This document shows, one piece after another, positions 12,401 to 20,003 of a DNA stretch of 64,000 bases. This DNA is from Microbulbifer rhizosphaerae (GTDB lineage: Bacteria > Pseudomonadota > Gammaproteobacteria > Pseudomonadales > Cellvibrionaceae). The translations under genes were made by a program, and so were the position numbers. Location of the stretch: positions 62,001 through 126,000 of the forward strand of contig NZ_JACHWZ010000002.1 in the NCBI RefSeq assembly GCF_014191725.1. Direction: 5' to 3'. Position 1 is the first letter of the stretch. Each line of letters begins with the position of its first letter. Below the pieces are notes generated by a model. That model worked only from the letters and a program-made list of their open reading frames with translations, was not told the DNA's origin and did no database searches.

Positions 12401-15400
12401 GAGCAGGTCATCCCAAATACGCAGGTTGTAGGCGTTGGCAGTGCCGTTGTTGGTCGCAGTGAGGGTGATGGTAATGACATCACCTGCATCCAGGTCGCCG
12501 CTCGCATCCCAGCTCTTGGTCAGAGCAATGAGCGGTTCAGTGATTTGAACGTCCACCTGGCCGTAATCAAGACTGTGATCGTTGTTGCTTTCGTCTCGCC
12601 ATTCCAAGGTGGCGTTAGTGGCCGGTCGGCCATTGGCGAGCGTGTCGCCGTCATCGTTAGCGGCACTGTTCTGCACCCGAGCAATAAAGGTGAGCTGGAA
12701 AGTGAAGCGGTTCGGATCCCGATCTGACGACGGGTTCGAGAGCACCACATCGCCGAAAGCCCATTGCACCTGGTTGTCGGTACAAGTGGGCGTAACATCA
12801 CCCACATCGGTGAGATTCGGGCGCTTGAAACCGGCGGCATTCCAGGGCGCGTCGTTGCTCAGGTCGATGGTGGGCGCATCTGCGCAGACCAGGCCCGTCG
12901 GCAATTCGTCGGTGACCGTGAGGTTACGTAACTGTGCCACCGGCAGCTCGGCGGTGAGCGTGTATTCGATTTCCTCACCGATTTTGACTTGTTGCGTGCC
13001 ACTGCCCGCCAGTGGCGTTTCCGACAGTTGGCTGATGGTTTTCGGCTCGGTGGTCGGTTCACTGAAGGTCAACGAGGCTTCAGCTTCAGTGTTCGCATCA
13101 CCAGGAGCCGGATAGGTGCGTGCACCACCTAGCTCGCCACTGCCAGGCATAACGACGGTCTGATTACCGTGATCATTACCGCTGCCCTCGAGCGAATCGT
13201 AGTAGGTCACGGCTACGGTATTGGTAAGCGTTTCGGACGGGGCGATGCGATCGTCCGGATCCACTCTGTAATATAGATGCAGACTAGCGCCCGGCTCCAA
13301 CCGACGCAGGCCGGTACCATCCACGCCTTGGGCGTGGGAGAAGGTAATGGAAGTGCCGTTGCCATCGTTCATGACATTACCAACGATGACACCTTCACCA
13401 CCCCCTTCATCCACGACGCCATCGCCATCGTTATCAATACCGTCGGTATCCAGGTCAACGATTCTCAGCAAGTCCGGCAGCGTGTCTTCCACAATCAAGT
13501 CATAGACCGGAGTGCGGGGGTGGCCAGCAGCTGCGTCCTCACTGCTGACGGTAAGGCGATAGATGTAGTCGTTGGTGGTAACAGCGCCCTGGTAGTCAGC
13601 GGTCCAACCGGCGCCACAGGTTCCGGTCGCGGCGTTAAAATTAGAAACCTCGCAGATTTCCTTCACCACCTCGATCAGAGGTTCGGTGACGACAACATCG
13701 ACGCGACGGATGGGTTCCTTGGGGTAGCCGACAGTAGTGCCGCCAGCATAGCTACCGAACGTTAATTCCTCCCATTGGCCAGTGTTGCTGTTGAGGAAAA
13801 TACCCTTGAAATTTGAGTCCAATACATTGGCACTGTCACTGCCATGTTGGTTGGGTGCGGCCCTGTCGTTCTGCACCTTGTTGAGCAGACGGCTGGTAGC
13901 GTTGATGGTGAACCACTGATCTATGTCGACAATGTAAGTGCCTTCATTTGGCGCACCGCTGTAACCGGAGACCTGGTTACCCGAAAAACGCCAGCCAAAC
14001 GGACTGAGTTCATTTAGGGGCGTTGTGGAAGGATCGTTGGGCCCTTGGGTAGCACCAGCAATTTGTGGCGTTACCAGTGGCACGGTGCTTGAGATATAGC
14101 TCTGTCCATTCGGAATCTGGTCCAGCACCTGGATATCGCGCACGCCGATAAAGTTGAATCCGCGGGAATCGAAACCGAACCAGCCGCCGGTCTGGATGCG
14201 CACCGTACATTCCTCACCGATCTGCACATGCTCGGCGGGCTTCGTCTGGCCAGGGAAGGTATTTGCGGACGCGCGGCTGACATCACCGATGTTTTCGTTA
14301 CAGTGCCCCAGATCCGGCTGTTCACCGAAATTGCCGGAGGAGGTATCACCCGCAGTCACCTGGTCCTTTTTCAAATTGAAGCCGATGCCCCGCGACCAGT
14401 GGGTATCCAGTGAATAGAGGTTGCCGCGATCCACTTCGCCGTCGCTGCGGGCATTGCCCATGCTGCCCGGGGCCGGGAACCACAACGGATCGCCATTGGT
14501 GATAGAGGTCGGATTGTTGACGGTAACCCCGGTAATGCCTCGGTTGCCTCCGTTGGTGACCTGGTTCACGTTGACCGTATTGGCGCTGACCTGAGTAGCA
14601 GCGATGGTGAAATCACTGAGCGTGAAGATTTCGCCAACCACATCTGCGCGGAAGGTCAGGTCATCGGCGGCAATGCCGGACGGGTTCGTGGTCTTGTTGA
14701 CCTCGAATTCGAAGGTGGCGCTGGCCCCGGCAGCAAGTGCTGCGTTAAAGGGTGCTCCATCGGGCTGACACTGATACACAGTACCATCGACGGGTAGCAA
14801 CATGTGCATATTGTCGACTGCGTCCGGCCCCGGGTTTACCGCCCACACCTTGTACGGATCGGGCTGGCCCATGGGGCGGCCATTGCCGTCCACACCGGTC
14901 TGACTAATCGCAACGGGGGCGCAGCTGAAACCCGCCGGCGGCATGTCATTGACCACATTGATAGTGGCCCCGAAACTGATGAAAACGCGGAAGTCCCGCG
15001 CTTCATCGCCGCCTCTGTTGGTCAGGGTGACGGACAGAGGCGTCGTCTGGCTGCGATCATCGGTGAGGATGAATGTGGGCTGGTTGATACTGATATCCAG
15101 CTCTTCTGGAGCGAACGCCACCGGCATACCAGTATCAGTGGCGGCAAAGGTATTATTCTGGCCATTGCCAGTCATGGTGGATTGCAACACACCCTGAGTA
15201 TCACAGAGTGTTTTGATCTGTATTTCCAGGGTGTTGTCAAAACTGGAGAAACTGTTCAGATCCGGGTCGGTCCTCTCTGGCCGCTGGTACAGGTTCGTGC
15301 TCGGATCCTCTTGCTGCACATCCAGGTCGGCGGCGCGGTCGAAATAGTCCGCGTCTTTCATCACCACCGCGAACCGGATAACGACCACATCGCCATGGCG

Positions 15401-17224
15401 CATCAGGCCGGTGCTTTCCTCGGCCTGGTCGGCATCCGTATCTGAGCTGTTACTGGTCAGCTTGAATTGCGGTTCGGAGTTATTGAGATAGCTGGTGGTG
15501 TCGCTGGTGTTCCCCGGAATCGCGCCTTGGGCATTGACCCACTCCAGGTTGTCGACCCGCCCGAGATATGCACCATAGAGGGAATAGGCGTTTTCGATGG
15601 TGGGCTCATAGCTGGGGTCCACCACATACTCATCCGGCAGAACATCGCGCAAATGCCAAGCCATGGAAGGGTCGAACCAAACGGTGCCGCGGCCTTCGTT
15701 GCGCAGGGTGATGGTCATCAGGCCGCGCATGCCCACTGGGCCGGTACCGGTAATACCGGTCAGTTGCCGCTCTACGCGCAAGGCGTTGGTGCCGCTGCCT
15801 AGACCGTAGTAGGTATCCAGTCGCGCGGTTTCCGACTGGTTGGAGTCAATACCACCGGGCGGCGTCTGCACCGCACAGCCAAACTCTACGTCGTTGAAGG
15901 TACTGATCAGCTGACCAGAGGCGCAGGAGCCGTCGTCGTGGATCTTACCGACCACATAGAGATTGATATTGCCGCCCTGGCTAATATCAATTGCATCAGT
16001 GGCGCTGCCCGCAAGAGCGTTGTTCATGGTTGTGGCGTAGGGATTGCCGACATTGGCGTTATCGCCGAAGGGCGCATCCACATCCCAGTTGGCGAGGACC
16101 GTGCCAGTGGCGGCATCGGTGGCCACACAGCTAGAACCTACAGGCAGCGTGCCATTATTGGCTGCGACCGCATCGGCTGCCGCAGCCGTCGGACAGACAT
16201 AGTTCGCATCCATCACATCGGCACGGCTCAGGACATCGTCGATGCGTAGATCCTGCAGAGGAGCGTTACCGGTGTTGCGGATGTTGATGCGCCAGACAAT
16301 ATCGTCGTCATTGTGGCCGAAGATTTGGTCGCTGCGCGTATCCAAGCGCTGACCGCTGTCGTAGTTCCAGCCCTGTTTGTTGAGAGCGATACCCGGCTGG
16401 CGGATATCGACGCTGCCGGTGTGTTGGTTCGCGGGGCGATTGTAGCTTTGCCAGAATTCCGTGGGCGGGTTGTTTGGATCCGGGGGGAAGTTGTCGTACC
16501 AACCCCCATTCCGCCAATTGTGGCGGCGTCCGGGATTGTCGTTACAACCATCCGCCATAGTGTAGTTAATAGTGGCAGTGGCCTGAGGGGTCGTACCGTA
16601 AAGAGATTCCGGGCTATTGGTCGGGCTGCGGTGCACCGGAATGCGCACCGTAACAGTCTGGCCCGGAGCCAGATCCGACATATTACTGATGGTCACGGTG
16701 CTGGAACCACTGATACCACCGCCCAGCGGGAGCGTAGGCGCAACGCCGGTATAACGCTCAAGCCCGTTAGTCAGGGCAATCGTGAGGCCGTTACTTCCGA
16801 AATCGAGCGCCGGGTTTGGAGAACCGTAATCCGGGTTGCGACGGCTCTGGGTGACATCGACAAAAGACCCTCCCCCAGGGCCGGGAGGGTTATACCATTC
16901 CTGAATCACCTGAGTTTCATAGGGCTCTTCACCGTCCGGGGTATTGGTGCCTGCCCGGTATGGGTTGGTGATTTGCACCTCCACAAACCCGTAACCACAG
17001 AACTCGCAGTAGCTATTCTGCACAGTCACCAAGTTAGTGGGCGGGTTCTCCTCATCGGCCACACAGATATTACCGTAATCCGCCCAAGCTCCCCCCGATA
17101 TCACCAACAGCAGCGCAGTCGCCAACAACCGCCCCAGCGAAACCAGCGGCATCCTCCAGCAGGCAAGTACCAAGCCAACAAGCGCATTTTTAAGAGATTT
17201 CCGTCCAGTTACTTCCGACATCAT
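3461..17224 (-). CDS. Giant secreted DUF11-repeat surface protein (4587 aa)
   Basis: The start lies among GTG 17230, ATG 17224 and ATG 17221; none has a clear Shine-Dalgarno, and I take 17224. The N-terminus is a signal peptide ending near GGAWA-DYGN. The body is a long tandem array of DUF11-type modules, with recurring blocks such as DTLRYTITVTN and LTDQVPADTTYV, to about residue 3880. Near 1265 is an acidic DTDGIDNDGDGVVDEG calcium-binding-like loop. SdrD/Cna-B-like modules follow near 3965-4050, 4095 and 4390-4470 (e.g. GKVYDDKNMNGYQDQGEGG). The last ~100 residues resemble half of an OmpA-like module. This layout fits a surface-exposed adhesin or filament. It is coupled to the OmpA-family gene downstream and follows the ExbB/ExbD/TonB-like operon. 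The function as a substrate of that machine is inference. Confidence 0.9.
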   Translation of the reverse strand: MMSEVTGRKSLKNALVGLVLACWRMPLVSLGRLLATALLLVISGGAWADYGNICVADEENPPTNLVTVQNSYCEFCGYGFVEVQITNPYRAGTNTPDGEEPYETQVIQEWYNPPGPGGGSFVDVTQSRRNPDYGSPNPALDFGSNGLTIALTNGLERYTGVAPTLPLGGGISGSSTVTISNMSDLAPGQTVTVRIPVHRSPTNSPESLYGTTPQATATINYTMADGCNDNPGRRHNWRNGGWYDNFPPDPNNPPTEFWQSYNRPANQHTGSVDIRQPGIALNKQGWNYDSGQRLDTRSDQIFGHNDDDIVWRINIRNTGNAPLQDLRIDDVLSRADVMDANYVCPTAAAADAVAANNGTLPVGSSCVATDAATGTVLANWDVDAPFGDNANVGNPYATTMNNALAGSATDAIDISQGGNINLYVVGKIHDDGSCASGQLISTFNDVEFGCAVQTPPGGIDSNQSETARLDTYYGLGSGTNALRVERQLTGITGTGPVGMRGLMTITLRNEGRGTVWFDPSMAWHLRDVLPDEYVVDPSYEPTIENAYSLYGAYLGRVDNLEWVNAQGAIPGNTSDTTSYLNNSEPQFKLTSNSSDTDADQAEESTGLMRHGDVVVIRFAVVMKDADYFDRAADLDVQQEDPSTNLYQRPERTDPDLNSFSSFDNTLEIQIKTLCDTQGVLQSTMTGNGQNNTFAATDTGMPVAFAPEELDISINQPTFILTDDRSQTTPLSVTLTNRGGDEARDFRVFISFGATINVVNDMPPAGFSCAPVAISQTGVDGNGRPMGQPDPYKVWAVNPGPDAVDNMHMLLPVDGTVYQCQPDGAPFNAALAAGASATFEFEVNKTTNPSGIAADDLTFRADVVGEIFTLSDFTIAATQVSANTVNVNQVTNGGNRGITGVTVNNPTSITNGDPLWFPAPGSMGNARSDGEVDRGNLYSLDTHWSRGIGFNLKKDQVTAGDTSSGNFGEQPDLGHCNENIGDVSRASANTFPGQTKPAEHVQIGEECTVRIQTGGWFGFDSRGFNFIGVRDIQVLDQIPNGQSYISSTVPLVTPQIAGATQGPNDPSTTPLNELSPFGWRFSGNQVSGYSGAPNEGTYIVDIDQWFTINATSRLLNKVQNDRAAPNQHGSDSANVLDSNFKGIFLNSNTGQWEELTFGSYAGGTTVGYPKEPIRRVDVVVTEPLIEVVKEICEVSNFNAATGTCGAGWTADYQGAVTTNDYIYRLTVSSEDAAAGHPRTPVYDLIVEDTLPDLLRIVDLDTDGIDNDGDGVVDEGGGEGVIVGNVMNDGNGTSITFSHAQGVDGTGLRRLEPGASLHLYYRVDPDDRIAPSETLTNTVAVTYYDSLEGSGNDHGNQTVVMPGSGELGGARTYPAPGDANTEAEASLTFSEPTTEPKTISQLSETPLAGSGTQQVKIGEEIEYTLTAELPVAQLRNLTVTDELPTGLVCADAPTIDLSNDAPWNAAGFKRPNLTDVGDVTPTCTDNQVQWAFGDVVLSNPSSDRDPNRFTFQLTFIARVQNSAANDDGDTLANGRPATNATLEWRDESNNDHSLDYGQVDVQITEPLIALTKSWDASGDLDAGDVITITLTATNNGTANAYNLRIWDDLLDSEMTFVEASVTGSGAPDSVDISTFGANRPVFVWNPENPLAPGASREFSFQVRIDDKAQPLQQLNNVAHAAWTSLPGQSTALNPAGQIGADGALDGQRIGELPNADDAINDYETSSNPVDVTLAALSIAKEDITENGAATETRTIGAHREFHLEISLPEGVSNNVRITDSLAAGGTSYVLARNANYEISCSYQGIQLINGVAPAADCAAFTAVPAVDATGDVVWDIGTVDTDSEDDVAASAITPIITINYFARVDNEIVETQSGNSLRNDAVLTYDNGDDGSTVTSPPVSTAIVTAVEPELLISKAVTNTTGAANLAQGGDVLEYELTITHTSASSADALDINVLDLLPPEVQFNAGSASATINGAAVDGFVAAPSTPAAGSLVWGRENGDNSLDLPLGSTLVITYQATVVSVFGQPVTNEAYADWTSLDDNVTGQELYERHGIGCPAVTNPNNYCTGPAQAQINTEDNSGLEKLVLEDSYGDSADSTVRIGDTITYQLTLNLQPGTTNAVQVTDVLPPGLTLESFAIDDAAGGYVFTPVSQPVPPATGSQVWNLGNVTRELGTAAPLLIQYVARVTEDAGIPHVASTTLTNNASLTYTDAGGNPPAADPRLESSATITVLQPLVDSLTKTDRDGRNSPYLVTDLAGDVMRFNLHACNSGDAPAYSLQLTDDLPMELDEVSIENLQVSIDGSPVEAGNYTYTAPTARGGEMIFVLTNMSLDAGQCLDIDYDIGFYTDVGGDQIWTNNFAVDEYWSFPPSDAQRYGPVALPAPYQMSTAPTSVDPLQKILMAPADGTAAVGEEVVYQLLVPSTNTASAIHDVVITDELDPSLEIVSVAEISGNGLTVDDSNTNGNSLDLRIDLLPAGTQAQIEIRARVGNNTNAQAGHSFENAASYTYAETDGGTAVDGGAGSAATLTIVEPELTLAKTVANQTSPGNDPDAGDVLRFTLDLTAAGNPENSDAFDLIVNEQLSLGLELVPGSVTFGGAAIADPALTGDGVNTAQALDWNRTNSNLDIAAGGNSQLVFDAVVLDSVLAATDLSGTSRIEWTSLDEDNTSPYERNGSDGVGGLNDYVIENAVAQLTATNDSTIAKTRLDDSYGTGDAQLRVGDFVEYELRLSLPEGSAPNAAITDTLPQGLVFDGTLAVNGDNSAPFVAPAPFSHGDIIEPIPAGDPATGPTTVTWNIADLVNAGDNNAANDEFVIRYRARVLNQDAHPWPANNTPLTNNVEFGFDAATGAENRNDGETLDLLQPNLAVAITSNPADGSTLAPGDTVDYTVTITNSGSAPAYDTVFRDTIPLGLRQGGVTVQSTSVNGAAVADLAPVYDVSTGEAVWNFGTGTAYAIDPGQTLVMTYRVQADPNLGAGLNMQNAASVEIYYSLDDDDLPTLAGATATVDMREDYGPTAPQSVQFNTPNAAPLLIENTQPTASIGEPFRYRVTIPETPQTTALHDVRILLNLGASAADLVFVEAAKVSGSAVFTPINTGSDTDLVIEDTTNGIDVPPGEQVVVDITVRLRDVNPPNVDGLTFNNSASYNYNYENDNAAAGQGAGAGNTTADMTVVEPTDLTMTKTGPASVQSGLPGRFTLDVHNIGTGPAWDITVTDLLPNNNPGGMCETPPANFAAVIADGTGNTVATLNAGEHFNTAFDPANCTLTVTTVGATAAIPADHRLLFSYDAYLDADTADGDSLINIAGVELWHSWDSTGPDARQYTRAAPTDGTPGTLDHEDAYTITAAVPSVSFYKVVENVTSGDSPASTATPGDTLRYTLTLTNLSSVDVDDIAITDELGRLNSLPLYQSGSLQIVSAPAGADTSGTDAAGGAHGSGLLSAADLSLATGDSLEIVYEVALAAVIDNDTAVLNQAQVQLPGQLLADSDDPNINGADDPDVVGDEDPTQVVVESAPELAVEKISQDITGDADLLMPGDTLRYTITIENTGDENAIAATLRDQVPANTTYVPNSTTLNGAAVADVDGSTPLSAGLAINSPGEEEGFVGATEGTQPVTVTFDVTINDVRDGTIISNQGFVNGEGAGSGPFAEQPSDDPTTEAPDDPTIDIVGDVPLLIVQKTVEIAVDNVSAGIVDPGDTLRYTITVTNMGGVDATDAVLTDQVPADTTYVAGTTMLNGMAVTDNAGGMTRLDSGLPISSSDLTPPLPGAGEGVITSAQAATITFDVQVDADTATGTVISNQGSVATEELPLTLTDADGNPSNGAQPTEVVVGDAQQLSITKEVAVVGGGAALPGATLEYLVRVTNISAVPVTEVVITDDLLVAGEGVLTYVADSALLNGQPGGISVAGSVITADYGATYGELPAGEVATLRFQAKQGENLEIGYQVLNTAEVAWNDPPSTEQASVIIDVGGTPGIANLSGFLWHDVNFNDQLDGSERLLSGWTVELYFNNALLDSLQADEDGYFQFAGLVPNYASSTTAGGASYELRYQAPNATETTASLGNTSSDFTNGPQQITEIFVGSGSNPQNLNLPITPNGVVYDSVLRQPVSGAMLTLLRASGGQELPDRCFDDEKQQGQVVPDGGYYKFDINFSDAACPANADYLIQVQVPGDGYVDGQSLIIPPQTDEETAGFDVGACLGSNGDVVPGTADHCEVQESFSAPGVDVDARDPRTDYYLRLTLDDDRIPGESQLFNNHIPVDPLLEGALSITKTASMLNVTRSQLVPYTITFSNTLPVPLADLQLVDFFPAGFKYVAGSARLDGLAEEPEVEGLQLHWNDLRVDPDQTRTVKLLLVVGSGVGEGKYVNRAQMFNQLSGQAASGEASATVRVVPDPTFDCSDVIGKVYDDKNMNGYQDQGEGGVPGARVVTATGLNATTDAHGRFHITCAVVPNRDRGSNFIMKLDDRSLPSGYRLTSENPRVVRATRGKAIKVNFGASLHRVVRLDMAEGVFEPETTELRPQWHSRTELLLEKLSEAPSVLRLSYLAENEDPDLVERRLQTIKAQIAGDWAEQYGDYELTIETEVFWRRGAPPKQGGLE

Positions 17225-17341
17225 CGTCACTTATCAGCCGCCATTCTTGTTTGAAGTTTCCTGCCCGCAATGCCGGCACGGCACCGCCGCCGGGCGGACA
17301 CTACCCGGTGGTGGAACTTTATTCAGAAACACAAGAGGCGG

Positions 17342-17416
17342 CCGTGAAGCAGGTCAAAAATACTTGGGTTGACAGGGAACTTTTTTTAGGTTTGCCAAGC
17401 AGTTCTCAAGGGAACT
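17342..17416 (-). promoter_or_regulatory. Putative promoter/regulatory block of the DUF11 gene
   Basis: This lies 120-190 bp upstream of the giant gene. It contains GTGAAGCAGGTCAAA (17344-17358), which recurs with one mismatch upstream of the machine operon at 28264-28278. On the minus strand the motif reads TTTGACCTGCTTCAC, containing a TTGACC -35-like hexamer. A poly-T/A tract follows at 17391-17397. No convincing -10 could be fixed, so the exact promoter is uncertain. Confidence 0.4.
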
Positions 17417-17523
17417 TGAGGTGAATTCTTAAGTGGCGGGTAGGTGGGTGCGGGGTGGCTGGTTGGGTCACCCTCGGTTGTTGATTTGCTCCTCGTCCCT
17501 GGTGAGAGATTGATCGCGGCCAT

Positions 17524-18066
17524 GGGCGGATGGCCGCCCCGCCGCTCCTACAAGGTTGCCCAACTGTTGGCAGGCTTCTGTGGCGGGCCTTTGGCCCGCT
17601 TGCCGAGCTGGGGCTCGGCGTTCCCGGGGGCCCTCTCTTCGTTTGCGGAGGATCAAGGCGGAGCTGGAGCTCCGCGGTCCCGGGGGACTATTGACTCATG
17701 CTTGATCGTGGGAGTTTAACCAGTGGGACAGCGCCCGACCGTGAAGCAGCTCAAGATCAGCTGGTTGGCTGCAAAGTTTCCCGTTTATTGCCAATCAGTT
17801 CTCAATGCCCCCTGTTAGAGGGGCTCCACCCAGGCAAAGGTCTTCCGGCATTTTTAGTAATTTTTCGAGCTTGCCCGCCCAGCCCTTACCGTGGGGTACC
17901 AGGGGTTGTGTCTCGAGGGTTCCTCGACAGGTTATACGTAAGCCAGAGCATCTTTGCGTACAAGCGGCAATTGGGATAGCGGGCCTTGCGGCCCGTTTGC
18001 CGAGCTGGGGCTCGGCGTTCCCGGGGGCCCTCTCCCCCAGCCCCTCTCCCATAAATGGGAGAGGGG
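17524..18066. repeat. Repeat-rich intergenic block: half REP, two composite hairpin repeats, degenerate copy of the promoter block
   Basis: The 850-bp gap shows no convincing gene. It holds a half REP ending GCCGCTCCTACA (17524-17552) and two copies of a composite element (about 17581-17692 and 17977-18066). Each composite starts with a GCGGGCC/GGCCCGC hairpin, followed by CGAGCTGGGGCTCG and GTTCCCGGGGG. The second also carries a CCCTCTCCC/GGGAGAGGG hairpin. At 17739-17811 lies a diverged copy of the upstream promoter block (GTGAAGCAGCTCAAG and later CAGTTCTCAA). The composite element recurs at 61742. Confidence 0.7.
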
Positions 18067-18080
18067 AGCCAAGGGTGGCA

Positions 18081-19454
18081 CTAGGCCGCGGGGAGGAAGT
18101 CGATCGGGTAGAGGATGGTGATGGTCGGTACGCCTTCTTTGGGGCCGAAGTTGAACCGCTTTACCCTCGCCACGATCTTGCTGTTCAGGGTCGGCGAGTC
18201 CATATCGCTGGATTCCACCTGCGCCAGGGACACCGAGCCATCCGGTTCGATGGTGATTTTCAGCACCATCTTGCCCTGGAGGGCCGGGTTGTTGCGCAGC
18301 TCTCGGTTGTAGATCCTGTACAGCGAGGCCTTGTAACGGTCGAAGACGATCTGGATCTCCTCGTCGGTGCGGGATGGGCCCACACCATCGCTGAGCGGAC
18401 GCTCTTCGCCGGCGAAATCCCCCTCGGTGCCGATTGAGCTTTCAACCCGCGAGAAGGCCACACCTTCCAGCGACGATCCCGTTCCACCCACATTGCGGCT
18501 GAGTTCGGCAGTGTTGATACCACCACTGCCGGCAGTGGCGGCCGCGGTGATAAGCGAGCGCTGACTGCGGTTCTCCTTCTTGCCCGCGGTGCTGAGCTGG
18601 GTGCGCTCCCCGAGGCGGTTGTCCAGGTCGTCCTGCATCAGGTCCTGGAAGTTGTCCTTGAAGGCCAGTACTCCAGCGCGCTCGGCTTTCTTGCGAGCCT
18701 GCTTTTTCTCCACTTTGCTGGGCTTGGGCTCTTCCTTGGCCACCTCCTGCTTGGGCTCGGGCTTTTTCTCTTCCTTCTTCTGCTGGGGTTTTTCCGGCTC
18801 CGGTGGCGGCTTGGGCTTGGTTTTCTTCTCGATCACCAGCTTGGCCAGGCGCTCGGGAATCTCCACCACCTCGTCTTCTTTCTCCGGGAGCTGCCAGAGA
18901 GGCACCGTATAACCCAGCAGCAGCGCCACCAGCAGCGAAACAAGCAGACAGAGGCGGAAGCGCCGCTCGTCCTCGCCCCGGGTATGCCAGGGCATGTTCA
19001 TGGGCCGGTATTCCTCCGACTCCATCTCCCGGGTTATTTCGAACTCATAGTGGACTTCCTCTTCCTGCCGGCGCAGTTCCTCTGCGCGGTCGTCCAGCTC
19101 GAAAATTTCTTCGTTGCAGTCCTCGATCCTGCTGAGCACCCGCCGACGCTTTTCCTGTAGCAGGTTGAGGCTGTCGTTATAGACGCTGACGGTATGCTGT
19201 ATGCGGCGAATAACAGCATCGGAGGCACCTTCCCGGTAGTCGTCTGCCCAGAAAAGCTCTCCGGCACCGGCTTCTTCCAGCTTGCCGAGGCGCTCGGAGA
19301 TTTCGTCCAGCAACTGGTGCTTGGGCTCATCCTTGCGCAGTTCCGCCAGCTGGGCATCGATCAGCTGCTGCTCATCTTCGAGCACACTGATGCGGTGCCG
19401 GACTGCCTCCAGCTCACCGCTCACTGCCTGCCTTTGTTGTTGAAAATTGCTCAC
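18081..19454 (-). CDS. TonB/AgmX-like trans-envelope protein (AgmX/PglI-type C-terminal domain)
   Basis: A 457-aa protein, start GTG at 19454. Residues 1-150 are a cytoplasmic coiled coil. One membrane segment lies at about 168-188 (LLVSLLVALLLGYTVPLW). A Pro/Lys/Glu-rich periplasmic stretch follows (KPKPPPEPEKPQQKKEEKK), and the last ~95 residues form a TonB-like domain of the AgmX/PglI type (EIQIVFDRYKASLYRIYNRE; MVLKITIEPDGSV). It is last in an operon with ExbB- and two ExbD-like genes, so it is the likely energy transducer. A long cytoplasmic coiled coil is unusual for TonB and more like Myxococcus GltJ/AgmX, although no zinc-ribbon or GYF domain is visible. The precise role is inferred. 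Confidence 0.8.
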   Translation of the reverse strand: MSNFQQQRQAVSGELEAVRHRISVLEDEQQLIDAQLAELRKDEPKHQLLDEISERLGKLEEAGAGELFWADDYREGASDAVIRRIQHTVSVYNDSLNLLQEKRRRVLSRIEDCNEEIFELDDRAEELRRQEEEVHYEFEITREMESEEYRPMNMPWHTRGEDERRFRLCLLVSLLVALLLGYTVPLWQLPEKEDEVVEIPERLAKLVIEKKTKPKPPPEPEKPQQKKEEKKPEPKQEVAKEEPKPSKVEKKQARKKAERAGVLAFKDNFQDLMQDDLDNRLGERTQLSTAGKKENRSQRSLITAAATAGSGGINTAELSRNVGGTGSSLEGVAFSRVESSIGTEGDFAGEERPLSDGVGPSRTDEEIQIVFDRYKASLYRIYNRELRNNPALQGKMVLKITIEPDGSVSLAQVESSDMDSPTLNSKIVARVKRFNFGPKEGVPTITILYPIDFLPAA

Positions 19455-19463
19455 GAACTTCTA

Positions 19464-20003
19464 CTAACCTTGAGATGCTTTCTGAATAACCGCCAGGGAG
19501 ACCCGTGTGTAGCCCGCATCAGTACAGCTGGACATCACCTTCTTCAGCAGACTGAACGGGATGGTCCTGTCGGCGAGAATGTTGACCTCCGGTGGTTCCG
19601 GTTGGGCTTCTTCTTCGCCTGTATCCTCAGCGCCCTCTTTCACTTCGGCGGCAGCGACGGTTATCGCCTTGTCCATCTCCGCAATCATCGCCTCCCTGAT
19701 GGCCTGGATTATCGTCCCCTCGCTGTCGATCACTTCGGCGGTGGCGATGACGGATCTGGATTCGACCAGTATCTCTTCGTCTGTCACCATCAGTGTTACG
19801 GTTTCCCGCGGCTTGGACTCCACCACCGAATCCGGCAGGGTGATCACCTTGGGCGGCTCCAGCGCTTCGTTGCTCGAGGTGTTGGTGAGCAGGAAGAACA
19901 CGAGGATGGTGAATACATCCATCAGCGATGTCAGGTTCATGCCCGGGGTTTTGCGCTTATGGCTCCGGGCCATACGCTTCATGCGTCGGCTTTCACGTTT
20001 CAC
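19464..20003 (-). CDS. ExbD/TolR-family protein with the conserved membrane aspartate
   Basis: A 179-aa protein with a basic N-terminus and one membrane helix (SLMDVFTILVFFLL). This keeps the aspartate (D29) that carries protons in the ExbD/TolR/MotB superfamily. The C-terminal periplasmic part includes an acidic insert (EDTGEEEAQPEPPEV) and a final ILADRTIPFSLLKKVM block typical of ExbD. The start overlaps the preceding exbD stop by 4 bp (ATGA). It likely forms the plug/stator element with the other ExbD and the ExbB-like channel. Confidence 0.88.
   Translation of the reverse strand: MKRESRRMKRMARSHKRKTPGMNLTSLMDVFTILVFFLLTNTSSNEALEPPKVITLPDSVVESKPRETVTLMVTDEEILVESRSVIATAEVIDSEGTIIQAIREAMIAEMDKAITVAAAEVKEGAEDTGEEEAQPEPPEVNILADRTIPFSLLKKVMSSCTDAGYTRVSLAVIQKASQG

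Noticed and set aside
17444..17719. Small ORFs on either strand in the 17.2-18.1 kb gap
   Set aside because: They are made of interspersed repeat DNA, lack ribosome-binding sites and have no recognisable product.
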